A stretch of 20,566 nt of DNA, from NCBI GenBank assembly GCA_036897095.1, contig JAYMSP010003229.1, positions 1-20,566 of the forward strand. The letters run 5' to 3'. This document shows positions 10,901 to 20,566 of the stretch, one piece after another. A program made the position numbers and the translations under genes. This DNA comes from Plantago elongata. Its lineage: Eukaryota; Streptophyta; Magnoliopsida; Lamiales; Plantaginaceae. The notes beneath the pieces are model-generated. The model had not been told where the DNA came from, did not search any database, and saw only the letters and a program-made list of their open reading frames with translations. Every line of letters begins with the position of its first letter. The first letter of the stretch is position 1.

Positions 10901-11694
10901 GTGGTAACAAAATGTCGTTGGATGATGGAGGGATGGTTGCATTCATAAATATAGATGTTATCTGTAAAGTGCAAACTATGTGAAGTTGTATGACTCTGGT
11001 GTCTGAAGGTTTATTCATTAGCTAGGTAGTTACTAGTTAGTTGTTGTAGGACTCACTGTCCTGAGACTTCTTATATTCAATGCCCTGCCAAATATCTGCC
11101 TTTTTTCATTCAAGTAATAAAGAATTAGGAGTTGACATTTATATTTTTTATCTTTAATTTTGGTCTCATATCTAAGAACAAGATCCCAATTTCTTTTGAT
11201 ATTTCAAGATTTAGTGTGAATGAGTTTTCTACTGTCTGATCGACTTCGCGATGTTTGATAATTATTATAGACAATAAAATTTAATGAGTTTGTCTATTAA
11301 AATAAAGGTGAATATATTAAAATTTAAAAGTTATTACCACATCTATTTCCCATAAAAAACAGTGTAAGTTTTGAATCTTTTGAATAAAAATATTCATGGG
11401 ATAAATGGTGATAGTGTCATTGTTTTTGACGATTTTATATGGAATGTTAAATTAAAATTTATTGGATCTTGTCAGACACGATTATCTGTTTTACCATGGG
11501 AGAGTCGTGTTTTTATTTGTACGCTAAGTTTAAAAATTGACTAATAAATTAAAATGCTCATGTTTTCAAAGGCAATAACATGATCATTATCAACGTATTT
11601 CTCTACTAACTTAAGTTTAATTTTTATTTTATGTACGAATTGTGTTACTCAACTATAAAACTTAAACCTTCAAATTCAAATATACTATTTAATA
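10900..11694. other. Gene-free stretch
   Basis: I see no gene. Around 10990-11125 there is text ending in attcaagtaataaagaa that could be the 3' part of an old transcript or LTR, but nothing decisive. The rest is AT-rich and featureless. Confidence 0.5.
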
Positions 11695-11934
11695 CTCCCT
11701 CCGTCCCAAATTGAAAGTCCCGCAGAACCGGACACAAGTTTTAAAAAGAAAGTGATAAATTGAAAAAGAATGTAATAAAATATGAAGGCGATTGAATAAA
11801 GTAGGAGAAATAGTGAATAAAGGATGACATATAATATATATATATAGTGGGGATAAAAATTTTATTTAAAGAAATGGAACCTCCAGTATAGAACAAAACC
11901 AAAATAGAATATGAGACTTTTAATGACCGCGTAA
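11695..11934. mobile_element. Stowaway-type MITE (copy 2, decayed right end)
   Basis: The left terminus after TA reads ctccctccgtcccaaattg, the canonical Stowaway end. The body carries the same ordered motifs as the element at 380-611 (ggacacaagttttaa, gtaataaaatatgaa, gattgaata). The right end, gagacttttaatgaccgcgtaagta, is a mutated version of the expected inverted repeat, so the exact boundary (about 11934) is approximate. Length is about 240 bp. Confidence 0.8.
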
Positions 11935-11939
11935 GTATA

Positions 11940-13195
11940 ATTATATATCATAAAATATTGAATACAAAACTGAAAATTCAACTTCACTTTAATGATTATT
12001 AATCAATTCACAAACTCAACTCAGGTCGTGGTTAGACCTATATATTCCAATAGTAACTTGAACCAATGATGAATTAGTTGTAGAAGACTACCATACTTGA
12101 TTGCATCTTTTAAATTTCTAATTGAATGCCTATATAGTTTCAAATTTCATTTGGCAGATTGAACTCTAAAGTTGAGTAGTTGACTCAAAATGTAGAACTT
12201 TTTGGAATATCTCGATTTCTTAAAATGTAGAGCGCTGAATGAGGTGCAAGAAAGTGGGCTACAGCCTACAATTAAGTGATGATGGAAATAAATGTTTAGG
12301 TTTAATTCACCAACTTGTTTCAACAATAGCCAAACTCAATTTATTGTTCTCCACTTCTTGGTACGTAAATCATCAACTACCACGAAGAAAAAAACAAAAC
12401 CACTTGATGCTGCAATTAATCACTGAAAGATAACCTACGTTACGGAATTGTACAAAAACGGCCGAGCTAATACGGGAACGGTAGACTTTGTCCTAATCCT
12501 ACACATTAATCAATGTACCCAGACTCCTGGAATTAGGGTATCCGAGAGAAGTCTCCAATACGGAGATATTCGGTTAGTCTCTATATAAAAATTAAAATTA
12601 TATCTTTTAATCGTATACAATGATAAAAATATTAATGTATGATGTTTTTTAAACTAAACTTTTTTTAATCAGCATGCGGATTTCGATACAAACTGAAGTT
12701 TATTTCTTCCAACTCCGTATTAATAAATTATTGAAAAGTTCTAGGTTTAGAACAAAATCATTGTGTGGGACAGAACATAATACTACTACGTACTAGTACT
12801 CCTTCCAAGATGGCTGATGCTTAGACTAAATCAGGAGAATTGGATTCTTTGCAATATACATGTGAATCGTTTGAATTAGGCTCATGCTTTATGGAACATG
12901 TTTAGTAATTTATGGAGAATTAGGTTCTTCGTACTAGTGAAGAATCTGAAGATATCAAAAAAGTAGCTTAGTGTTGGAATGTTTGTTCCTAACTGCTTAT
13001 TCGAAACGTGAATTAACTAATGGTTCGTCTATAAGAACGAATTTCAAGTGAATTTTTGACAAGGATTATACAAGGAGTAGACATTTTATGATATATCACG
13101 CTTTTGCAGTAGCTAGAAACATTTATTCAATGAAATATACTTTATAATCATAAACTAAGTAATGCAAAGAGGGTTTCTGATATAAATATCATGGC
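11940..13195. other. Gene-free stretch, nothing recognised
   Basis: AT-rich DNA with no convincing coding region, RNA gene or transposon end. A TATA-like ctatataaaaat occurs near 12580 but has no gene behind it. gtgttggaatg near 13000 looks like an LTR start but has no partner. Confidence 0.5.
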
Positions 13196-14876
13196 CTCCT
13201 TGTTGGTAAATATGCAAAGATAAACCCTAGGTTAACGTAACAAAATTTGAAATTTTTTATTGCATATTGATTCGATGACTATATAACGTAAACAACAAAT
13301 CAATACTTACTTGTCGCATTAGCTTTCCTGACAGCAGCTTTAAAGCCTTAAAGCTCTTTTTCGTATCCGTTCATCAAGCACCTCGAATCAGTTCGACATG
13401 TATGATATGTGGAACCCAATAATACATCATAATCAACATCATGAACCTCGATATCCACGGGCAATTGATTTTACCGAAGAACGCTCGGAGTTCCCGTTCG
13501 AAACTATACTAAACTATTTAGTGAGTAAGGTTATGGAGAATTGAAGCATGAAGAAAGATAGCCAGGCAAGAGACAAAAGCCGGAAAAACGTGTGTTCCAT
13601 TTTCTTTATATATTTCGCAGAGCACTTGTGGACTTATATACTCTGCAGTATCATAGTACGTTTAGGATTCTTAGCCCATTTGATTTAGCTTGAGTCCATA
13701 TCAATCAACAGTAAACTCACTAAGCCCAGCTTTATTTTCTTTCTTGCTTTAATTAATTAAATCCAATTAATCCTTCTTCTAATATAAATTAAATCTAATT
13801 TAATTCATTTACTTGCTAAAACTATAACAATTAACTAAGTCCGATAATCTAATTGGACTTATTAATTTCTATCCAATTAATATTTAATTCACTCTAATAC
13901 TCGAATGGTAGAATAATCACCTTGTTGTGTGATCCATAGGGCCTTATGTAAGTAAGCACTAATCTAATTAAGGTTTAGGTAAAATCCTAGACAATTTACC
14001 CAACACTCTTAATGCATAAGGAACGTTTGAAAGGATTGCAAACCACATGTAATATAGAGCTCATGATGATACTGTCCTTTCATTCGCGAACACTCGATTA
14101 AATCTAGAACTTGAATTCGTGTATGTTCCATTAACTTAATCACTTTATCTCATTCTACTAATTGATCCTATAATATTTGAACTCCATGTCAAATATATCT
14201 TGCATTGGCCAACGACTTTGATCAAACTAGTTATGAGAAGTTAAGTGTTCTCTCCAAGTCTATTTCGAGGAATGAATCCTATCTTGGTTCGACTACTACT
14301 AATATGTGTTTCATGATGTGTCCAACACATGTCGTATCTACCCCTACGAGGAGTGCAAACATTGTTCATGGTCAAAGCACACGAGTCCACACATGTAGTA
14401 AGTATCAACCTCAAGTCAAACGACTATTACACCACCCTAGCTACAAACTGTTACTTCCGTAGACACGTAAATAGATTACATCAAACGGTTTATTGGCTGG
14501 GTATACCAACACTCTCTAAAGTGTCCATGTGTCCATCACGAATCATCAAGTAATTCGTAGTCGTGAGAACTACACCCTCAAAGGATATGATGCAGACCAC
14601 ATGCCAATCTCCAATGCATCATAGATATCTCATTCTCGATGATCATTGATTAGGGTCAATTTTAGAGCTATGCTATGTCACTCGAGATCTCACATTCTTA
14701 GTGATAACATAATTCTCATGGAACACATATGTAAATAATTACAGACAAACATATAATAATATTCACATATTATAATGCCTATTTATAGATGAACAATAAT
14801 CATAAATAAATGTTGAATCGAATATGCATATTTGTCCTCAATCGATTGTCTTTAGGACACATATACTTTCACTCCT
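13196..14876 (-). mobile_element. Solo LTR of a copia-type retrotransposon with 5-bp target duplication
   Basis: The LTR body is 13201-14871 (1671 bp). On the minus strand it starts TGAAAGTATATG and ends TTTACCAACA, the TG...CA ends of LTRs. The 5-bp sequence ctcct directly flanks it on both sides (13196-13200 and 14872-14876). Read on the minus strand, the opening (gtcctaaagacaatcgattg, then atttatttatgattattg) resembles the long LTRs of the Angela/SIRE copia lineage. A TATATAAG promoter motif lies at 13640-13633. No gag-pol frame or second LTR is present, so recombination between two LTRs has probably removed the interior. The family assignment rests on remembered similarity; the boundaries rest on the sequence. 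Confidence 0.7.
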
Positions 14877-15103
14877 AACTAGATTTACTCTTGGGTCAGA
14901 GATATGTTCTCCTAATCTACGATATGTGGGCCTTTATTCCTAATCTAGGGTTAACGACCAATTAATTAAGTAAATAACAAAATAATTAAATATGATAATG
15001 AAAATGAGATGTTTATATGTGTGCCTTTCAATTTGCACTGATGCTCGTTAAGACGAGATCGTGATGCATCGAGAAGCAACGTTCAATCACATAGCTTCAT
15101 ATC

Positions 15104-15495
15104 GGACACTTATTATGTGTGCGCTCGAAGGAGAACAAATGTCAAAGTGCATTTAATATAGAGATTGGACGTGACATACATGGCCATATGATATGCTCTT
15201 GGCACCGTGTTTGCACATGCCGTATTTATTTGCACCGTATTTGCACGTGTGTTATTTTTTTCAACATCATTATTATAAATATATTGTTGGACTATATTTA
15301 AAGTTTGTATTAATTAAGCCTAACCCAAAAGTTTTTCTTCTCCATTTTGCAACTCAAAAAGCTTACTCCATCTAAATTTATATACAAAAATTCTAATCCT
15401 AACTAGAACATTCTTGAACTGATATAGCAGATGAATGGCAAGTGATAATAATCCTGGAAATTCTAAACGTAGCCACAGTGTCCAGGAATTGAAAA
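15104..15495. repeat. Leader segment L of the nested duplication (copy 1)
   Basis: This segment recurs at 16722-17061. Shared landmarks in order: ggacactt.t.atgtgtgcgc, gaaggagaacaaa, gtcaaagtgcatt, ggcaccgtgtttgcac, attattataaatatattgtt, atatttaaagtttgtatt, attcttgaactg, atgaatggcaagtgataat and ttctaaacgtagcca. It precedes the 260-bp unit array. No coding function seen. Confidence 0.85.
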
Positions 15496-16721
15496 GGTAA
15501 CTAAATGATATGTGTAAACGACAAAGTAGACAAACGGTAATGGTAAAGTGTGTACAATGAGAGAACAAAATGGGCAAAGCGTGCCAGCCCTAATAGAGAG
15601 CATGACGCGTACACACAAGCTTGAAATACATTTTCCTTTACACATTTTCTCGAGTGTACGTATAATACACTTTTACCCATAACACACAAACATGTGAAGA
15701 TGGGTTGAATTTTAATGAATGATATTATTCTATGGAACCATAAAATGTATATTACAACATATATATGGATATACAAGAGAAAATAAGTTGTCAAAGGTAA
15801 CTAAACAATATATGTATAAACGACAAAGTGGACAAGGGGCAGATCGTCGATTCTAAATAGAGCGTGTGACGTGCGCACACAAGCTTGAAATACATTTTCC
15901 TCTTCACATTTTCTTGATTGTACGTATAGTACAATTTTAACCATAACACGCAAAGATGTGAGCATGGGTTGAATCTTAAAGACATAGATTGTTTTACGGA
16001 ACAACATTTATGGATGTACAATAGAAAATAAGTTGTCAAAGTTAGCTAATCGATATGTGTATAAACGACATAGTGGATAAGGGCTAGCACGTCAGTTCTA
16101 AATAGAGCGTTTCACGTGCACGCACAAGCTTACATTTTCCTTTACACATTTTCTCGAGTGTACGTATAATACAAACTTTTACCTATAACACACAAACATG
16201 TGAGGATGTGTTGAATTTTGATGAATGAGATTACCTTATGAAACTATACAATGTATATTATAACATACATGGATATACAAGAGAAAATAAGCTATCAAAG
16301 GTAACTAAACGATATATGTATAAATGATAAAGTGAACAAGGGGCAGAGCGCCAGTTCTAAATAGAGCACATGAAGTGCACACACAAGCTTGAAATACACT
16401 TTCCTCTTCACATTTTCTTGATTGTACGTATAGTACAATTTTAATCATAACACGCAAATATGTGAGGATGGGTTGAATCTTAAAGAAACATATTATTTTA
16501 TGGAACTATACAATGTAAATTACAATATTTATGGTTGTACCATGGAAAATAAGTTGTCAAAAGTAACTAAATGACATATGTATAAACGACATATTGGATA
16601 AGGGCTAGCACATCAGTTCTAAATAGAGCGCGTGGCGTGCACCCACAAGTTTGAAATACATTTTTCCTTTACAGATTTTCTCGATTGTACGTATATATAA
16701 TACATTTTTACAGAGCATGTT
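15496..16721. repeat. Tandem array of about 260-bp units (copy 1, five units)
   Basis: Units begin at gtaactaaa-like anchors at 15496, 15797, 16041, 16301 and 16563. Each unit holds, in order, tataaacgacaaagtgga, ctaaatagagcg, a gtgacgtgcacacacaagctt block, attttcctttacacattttctcga, gtacgtataatac and gagaaaataagttgtcaaa. Units at 15797 and 16301 share ggacaagggg-type text, while those at 16041 and 16563 share ggataagggctagcac. The middle of the array is therefore a dimer of about 500 bp. The fifth unit is cut short where the second leader begins. Open frames here are short, mutually inconsistent and not coding. Confidence 0.88.
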
Positions 16722-17061
16722 GGACACTTGTCATGTGTGCGCACGAAGGAGAACAAACGTCAAAGTGCATTGAGTATAGAGATTTCATGTGACATACATA
16801 TGCTCCTGGCACCGTGTTTGCACGTATGGTATTTCTTAGTACCGTGTTTGCACGTGTAGTATTTCTTTCATTAATATTATTATAAATATATTGTTAAGCT
16901 ATATTTAAAGTTTGTATTTAACTATGAATTTATAAATATGAATTATAATCCTATATAGAATATTCTTGAACTGGTATATCACTAATGAGTGTGGGATGAA
17001 TGGCAAGTGATAATAATCCTGAAGATTCTAAACGTAGCCAGAATGTTCTGGAATTGAAAAG
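16722..17061. repeat. Leader segment L' of the nested duplication (copy 2)
   Basis: Second copy of 15104-15495, offset about 1.6 kb. It has small deletions and substitutions but the same landmark order, and is followed again by an array whose first unit has the same agagaacaaaatgggcaaag insert (17123 region) as the first unit of copy 1. Confidence 0.85.
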
Positions 17062-18240
17062 GTAACCAAATGATATGTATAAACGACAAAGTGGACAAGA
17101 GGTAGTGGAAAAGTACGTAGAGTGAGAGAACAAAATGGGCAAAGTGCATCAACTCTAAGTAAAGCGCGTGACGTGCACAAACAAGCTTTAAATACATAAT
17201 CCTATATACATTTTCTCGACTATAAGTATAATATACTTTTACCCATATCATGCAAAGATTTGAGGATGGGTTGAATCTTAAAGAAAGAGATTATTTTATG
17301 GAACTATACAATGTATATTACAACATTTATGGATATACAAGAGAAAATAAGGTGTCAATGGTAACTAAATCATACTCCCTCTGTCCCATAAAACTTCATG
17401 CATTAGGGTTGACGCGTAGTTTTATGCAAAAAGTTAAAGTAATGATAAAAAATGAAGAAGGTGGAGAAAAGTGTACTTTTAGTAGTAAAATGTGTAATTT
17501 ATATGTAAAGTTGAGATTGTTTATTATTTATTAGTGGTGGGGTAACTTTCTTTTTTAGTAATGTTTGAAATTTGGTGGAACGGCTAAAAAAGGCAAATGT
17601 ATGAAATTTGTTGGGACGGAGGGAGTATGTATAAATGGCAAAGTGGACAAGGGGTAGCACGTCAAATTTAAATAGATCGCGTACCGTGCACACGGAAGCT
17701 TGAAATATACATTTTCCTTTACACATATGATGGATTGTGCGTATAATACATATTTACCCACAACACTCAAAGATGTGAGGATGGGTTAAATCTTAAAAAA
17801 AGTGATTATTTTATGGAATTATAGAAAGTATATTACAACATTTATGGATATATACAAGAGAAAATAAGTTGTCAAATGTAACTGACTAAACTATATGTAC
17901 AAATATAGGTTGAATTTTAAAAGAAAGACATTATGTTATGGAATTATACAATATTCCATATATATTATAATATTTTTGAATATACAAGAGAAAATAAGAT
18001 ATTAAAGTAAACTAAATCATATATACAAACGATAAAGTGGATAAGAGATAGCACATCAGTTTTAAATAGATCGCATGACGAGCTCACACAAACTTCAAAC
18101 ATACATTTTCCTTTAAATGTTTTCTCAATTGTATGTATAATACACATTTGCAAAGATGTGAGGATATGTTGCATCTTAAAAGAAAGGGATTATTTTTTAG
18201 AACTATTACAACATTTACTAGAGAAAATAAGTTGCTAAAT
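17062..18240. repeat. Tandem array of about 260-bp units (copy 2, four units, one broken)
   Basis: Units start at 17062, 17361, 17878 and 18007. The 17361 unit is split by a MITE (17375-17625); subtracting 253 bp restores its length to about 264 bp. The 17878 unit has lost its middle and is only about 129 bp. The array fades out near 18240 at gagaaaataagttgctaaa. Confidence 0.85.
17375..17625. mobile_element. Stowaway-type MITE (copy 3) inserted in a repeat unit
   Basis: A 251-bp element starts ctccctctgtcccataaaac and ends gttgggacggagggag, flanked by TA on both sides (17373-17374 and 17626-17627). Removing the element and one TA leaves gtaactaaatcatatgtata, which matches the uninterrupted sibling units (for example gtaactaaacgatatatg at 16301). 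The boundaries are therefore confirmed internally. Its interior differs from the MITEs at 380 and 11695, so it is a different subfamily. Confidence 0.95.
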
Positions 18241-18873
18241 ATACCAAATTTATCTTATATTTATTCACAATTCTTCAGAGAGATCACATGAAATCATAGT
18301 TAACACATTTTCTTGAAATCAGAGCTGAACATGTTTCCCCAATACATATTATCTTCATTGAAAAAATACACTATTTTACATACCAAAATTGTACCAATAA
18401 CAATCTCAGGATAAATTAAGTATTCGAACATTTTCTAATGATAATGATGATGATAATGATATAATAATAATAATTATTATTATTATTATTGTTATTATTA
18501 TTATTTAATTTATTCAGAATACAGTAACAAACCAACCATCTCTTACGTACATCCAGAAACTTATACTACAGAACACACCGTAAAATACAAGACTCATAAT
18601 TTAAGTATACAGCACATGCCGTATTTACATGACATAAAACATTATAAATATATTTATATTATATACTTTTATATACCACTACTACTGTATTATATATTTA
18701 TTATTTTATATCTATATATTATTATAATAATAATTTATATGCTGCATGTAATCTCCATATATATACTAGCTCCATACGTAGACCTGGCCAGAGTGGATCT
18801 TTGATGGGCTGGGCCCATGTAAAACCCAATAAGACTAGCTCCAATAGTCACATATGATCATACTCAAAAGTAC
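18241..18873. other. AT-rich spacer and DREB2D 3' flank
   Basis: No gene found. 18436-18507 is a compound (AAT)n/(ATT)n microsatellite whose halves are complementary and could form a hairpin. 18640-18760 is almost pure A/T. The part nearest 18873 should hold the 3' UTR of the minus-strand DREB2D gene, but I cannot place its polyadenylation site. Confidence 0.6.
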
Positions 18874-19647
18874 TCAGACAAACCAGTTGGTAATTGGAAC
18901 TCCATTGCTATCCCTCTCATACTCCATATTGCTTGCAAAAGCACCTGGATCATGGACTATTTGCAAAGAAGTGTCCCTCGCCGCCTCGGCCCAAAGAGAC
19001 GAATCGTCGACCTCCGGCAAGTTCATGTCCAACTCCTGCTGCATGTACTCTCCATTTTGATCACCCTCGCTTGCATTGCTAGTAATCACTGGTACCGGGA
19101 ACTGATCGTAATTATTCTCAAACTCAGGGACCTGATTGTAATTTTGAAAAGTTGAGACATTGGAAGATGAGCCTTCTTCCTCTTGTTTGATAATAGGGAC
19201 TTGAACAGTGTATATAGGAATTTGGGCCTGGGCCGGGGGAAAGAACTGGGCTTCAACTTGGGCCGGGGGTTCAATTTGGGCCGTGAATTGGGCCTGAGGA
19301 GGGGGTTGTGGAGGGAGTTTTTCTGGAGGTGGATCAGGCTTTTCTTCATACAAGTGAGGTAGATTGACCTTGGCTTCCGGCCCATAAAGCTTACGGGCCG
19401 CAGCGTCGTAAGCGATGGCCGCATCGTAGGAAGTGTCAAAGGTGCCGAGCCAGACACGAGATCCGCGATTGGGCTCGCGGATTTCGGCGACCCATTTACC
19501 CCAAGTGCGCTGGCGAACGCCTTTGTAAGTGCAAGAAGCGTTCTCCGGACCACCTTTGCCTCTCATGCAGCCTTTTCTTGAACTGGCTTGAGCTAGCTTT
19601 CTCACTCTCTTCTCCTCTCTTATACTAGACATCATTGATCTCAACAT
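18874..19647 (-). CDS. DREB2D: DREB2D-type AP2/ERF transcription factor
   Basis: A single-exon, 257-residue nuclear DNA-binding activator of group A-2, whose members bind DRE/CRT (A/GCCGAC) in drought- and ABA-responsive promoters. Residues 11-33 are basic (KRVRK, then [12 protein letters not shown]), a likely nuclear signal plus the CMIV-type motif of DREB2 proteins. The AP2 domain spans about 41-98 ([19 protein letters not shown] to GPEAKVNLP), with V53 and E58 at the DREB-diagnostic positions 14 and 19. The start MSSI, the text [20 protein letters not shown] and the late motif [13 protein letters not shown] (210-222) match remembered Arabidopsis DREB2D. Residues 104-151 are Pro/Gln/Ala-rich, longer than I recall in that protein. 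The start could be M1, M5 or M6 (257, 253 or 252 residues); M6 aligns with the Arabidopsis start. No intron is needed. Confidence 0.93.
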   Translation of the reverse strand: MLRSMMSSIREEKRVRKLAQASSRKGCMRGKGGPENASCTYKGVRQRTWGKWVAEIREPNRGSRVWLGTFDTSYDAAIAYDAAARKLYGPEAKVNLPHLYEEKPDPPPEKLPPQPPPQAQFTAQIEPPAQVEAQFFPPAQAQIPIYTVQVPIIKQEEEGSSSNVSTFQNYNQVPEFENNYDQFPVPVITSNASEGDQNGEYMQQELDMNLPEVDDSSLWAEAARDTSLQIVHDPGAFASNMEYERDSNGVPITNWFV

Positions 19648-19664
19648 GATATCTTATCTTTTTC

Positions 19665-19689
19665 TTGATTGATTGATTGATTGATTGAT
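19665..19689. repeat. (TTGA)n / (TCAA)n repeat in the DREB2D leader
   Basis: Six tandem tetranucleotide units lie 18-42 bp upstream of the DREB2D ATG. On the sense (minus) strand they read TCAA, within a pyrimidine-rich leader that has no upstream ATG. Confidence 0.9.
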
Positions 19690-19798
19690 GTAAAGGAAAT
19701 GGATTGAGAATTTGAGAAGAGAAGAGTTTTCTTTTCTTTCTTTTACAATAAGAGAGGTTTATTTGGTTTAATTTGTACAATGTGAGCAAAAATTTGTG

Positions 19799-19806
19799 TA
19801 TTTATA
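19799..19806 (-). promoter_or_regulatory. TATA box of DREB2D
   Basis: The minus strand reads ctataaatac, a canonical plant TATA box, about 150 bp upstream of the ATG. It predicts a start near 19770 and a leader of about 120 nt. Confidence 0.7.
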
Positions 19807-19850
19807 GATGAAAAGATTGTGGGCTTTAAGGAATTTGAGAAACTTGAGTA

Positions 19851-19858
19851 ACACGTGT
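19851..19858. promoter_or_regulatory. G-box / ABA-response element (ABRE) in the DREB2D promoter
   Basis: acacgtgt is a perfect palindromic G-box with the ABRE core ACGTG on both strands, about 45 bp upstream of the TATA box. ABF/AREB and other bZIP or bHLH factors bind this site. ABA or drought induction is inferred from motif and position. Confidence 0.6.
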
Positions 19859-20068
19859 CTCCGGCTGGGGTGTGTGGATTGATAGCTGGCAAGTGAGAAG
19901 AGAAGAGACTGGTTTTTATCATGTATATGTGTGTGTGTTGAGTGAAAGAGTGAGTGTGTATAAGTCTACATGTACAATGAATTGGAATGCTTTCTTTAAA
20001 GCATAATGCCAATACTTTTTTGTGTGTGTGGCACTTGCCAAGGGAGGGGGATGATTGCATGGCATGCC

Positions 20069-20089
20069 TATATATATATATATATATAT
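20069..20089. repeat. (TA)10 microsatellite
   Basis: An uninterrupted TA run in the distal DREB2D upstream region, directly after the palindrome ggcatgcc. Confidence 0.95.
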
Positions 20090-20531
20090 GCTGTTTTTAT
20101 ATTTGATGGTTGTTTGCATGTGTTTTTGGATACGATACGTTAGATTAGTTAATCGACTAATATAATGTGCTTCTTTCATTCTCTTTATTTATTCCTTTTG
20201 AAACTTTAAAATGTATACAATGGTGTTTCGATTAAAACTTCTTTTCGTAAGGAGATTTAGTAAATTTGTGATCCCGGTGATTTTCATTTTGAAAACATCT
20301 TTTATTATGTTACTGTTATACATGGGGCTCTTTTCTTCTTTTCTCTCTAAAGAGACGTTTCGATCTCTTTTTGAGATTTTGCAATTCCAAACCCCTTTCG
20401 TAAAAAGGGTTGTTATAGTTTGTTCTGGGATAACATTGAAAAAATTATCATTAATTAACTAGTGTTTAACTGATATGACATTACGTTATGCTTCGGGTGA
20501 ATAGAAATGCATCTCTAGCACAACTTGTGAG
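20090..20531. other. Distal upstream stretch, nothing recognised
   Basis: A hydrophobic 83-codon frame (20211-20462, +) is open, but it lacks any recognised motif and I do not call it a gene. No other structure seen. Confidence 0.5.
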
Positions 20532-20566
20532 CAGGGGCGGACCTAGGGGTGCGGGGGGCAGGGTGG
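20532..20566. mobile_element. Possible hAT-type transposon terminus, cut by window end
   Basis: caggggcggacctaggggtg begins like the CAGGGGCGGA-type ends of plant hAT elements and continues G-rich, as those ends often do. Only 35 bp are visible, so neither the other end nor an 8-bp target duplication can be checked. Confidence 0.4.

Noticed and set aside
12570..12595. TATA-like ctatataaaaat
   Set aside because: No gene follows on the + strand.
13165..13195. Text resembling a tRNA-Met primer-binding site (minus strand tatatcagaaacc)
   Set aside because: It lies outside the target duplication that delimits the solo LTR, and the match is poor.
14205..14553. Two overlapping + frames of 74-85 codons
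   Set aside because: They fall inside the non-coding solo LTR.
15463..17251. Several minus-strand frames sharing text such as ENVFQACV
   Set aside because: The similarity is only that of the tandem repeat units. The frames break at different places and show no domain.
15104..18240. Repeats considered as a CRISPR array
   Set aside because: Units are about 260 bp, diverged, without short identical repeats and spacers, and the DNA is plant nuclear.
19086..19553. 155-codon minus-strand frame over DREB2D
   Set aside because: Alternative frame of the DREB2D coding sequence; the other frame carries the AP2 domain.
20211..20462. 83-codon hydrophobic frame
   Set aside because: No recognised motif, no clear promoter, AT-rich context; probably chance, though a small unknown protein cannot be excluded.

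Overview
The window is nuclear DNA of a flowering plant. The genes have short GT-AG introns, the intergenic DNA is AT-rich, and it carries Stowaway-type MITEs, a tRNA-derived SINE and a copia-type long terminal repeat (LTR). The proteins resemble eudicot (Arabidopsis-type) families. I lean towards an asterid eudicot but cannot name a species.

Layout: 1-2160 is gene-free DNA with a MITE, microsatellites and a G-rich duplicated block. 2445-7776 (+) is an 18-exon gene for the vacuolar H+-ATPase subunit a (VHA-a2/a3 type, 811 residues). 8426-10661 (-) is a 4-exon NPF/PTR proton-coupled transporter (585 residues), tail to tail with VHA-a. 10.7-18.9 kb is an accessory stretch holding a second MITE, a 1671-bp solo LTR with a 5-bp target duplication, and a nested tandem-repeat domain of about 3.1 kb with a third MITE inserted in it. 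18874-19647 (-) is an intronless AP2/ERF transcription factor of the DREB2D type with a recognisable promoter. The window ends in what looks like the start of a hAT-type transposon.

The three genes show no sign of joint regulation. VHA-a belongs to the tonoplast proton pump, the NPF protein would use a proton gradient for uptake, and DREB2D would control drought/ABA-responsive genes. Their adjacency is probably ordinary plant gene order. I found no wholly new biological system. The best leads are two GC-AG introns in the VHA-a gene, a SINE with clear target duplications in a VHA-a intron, overlapping upstream ORFs in the VHA-a leader, and the nested repeat domain whose sibling units act as empty sites for a MITE insertion.
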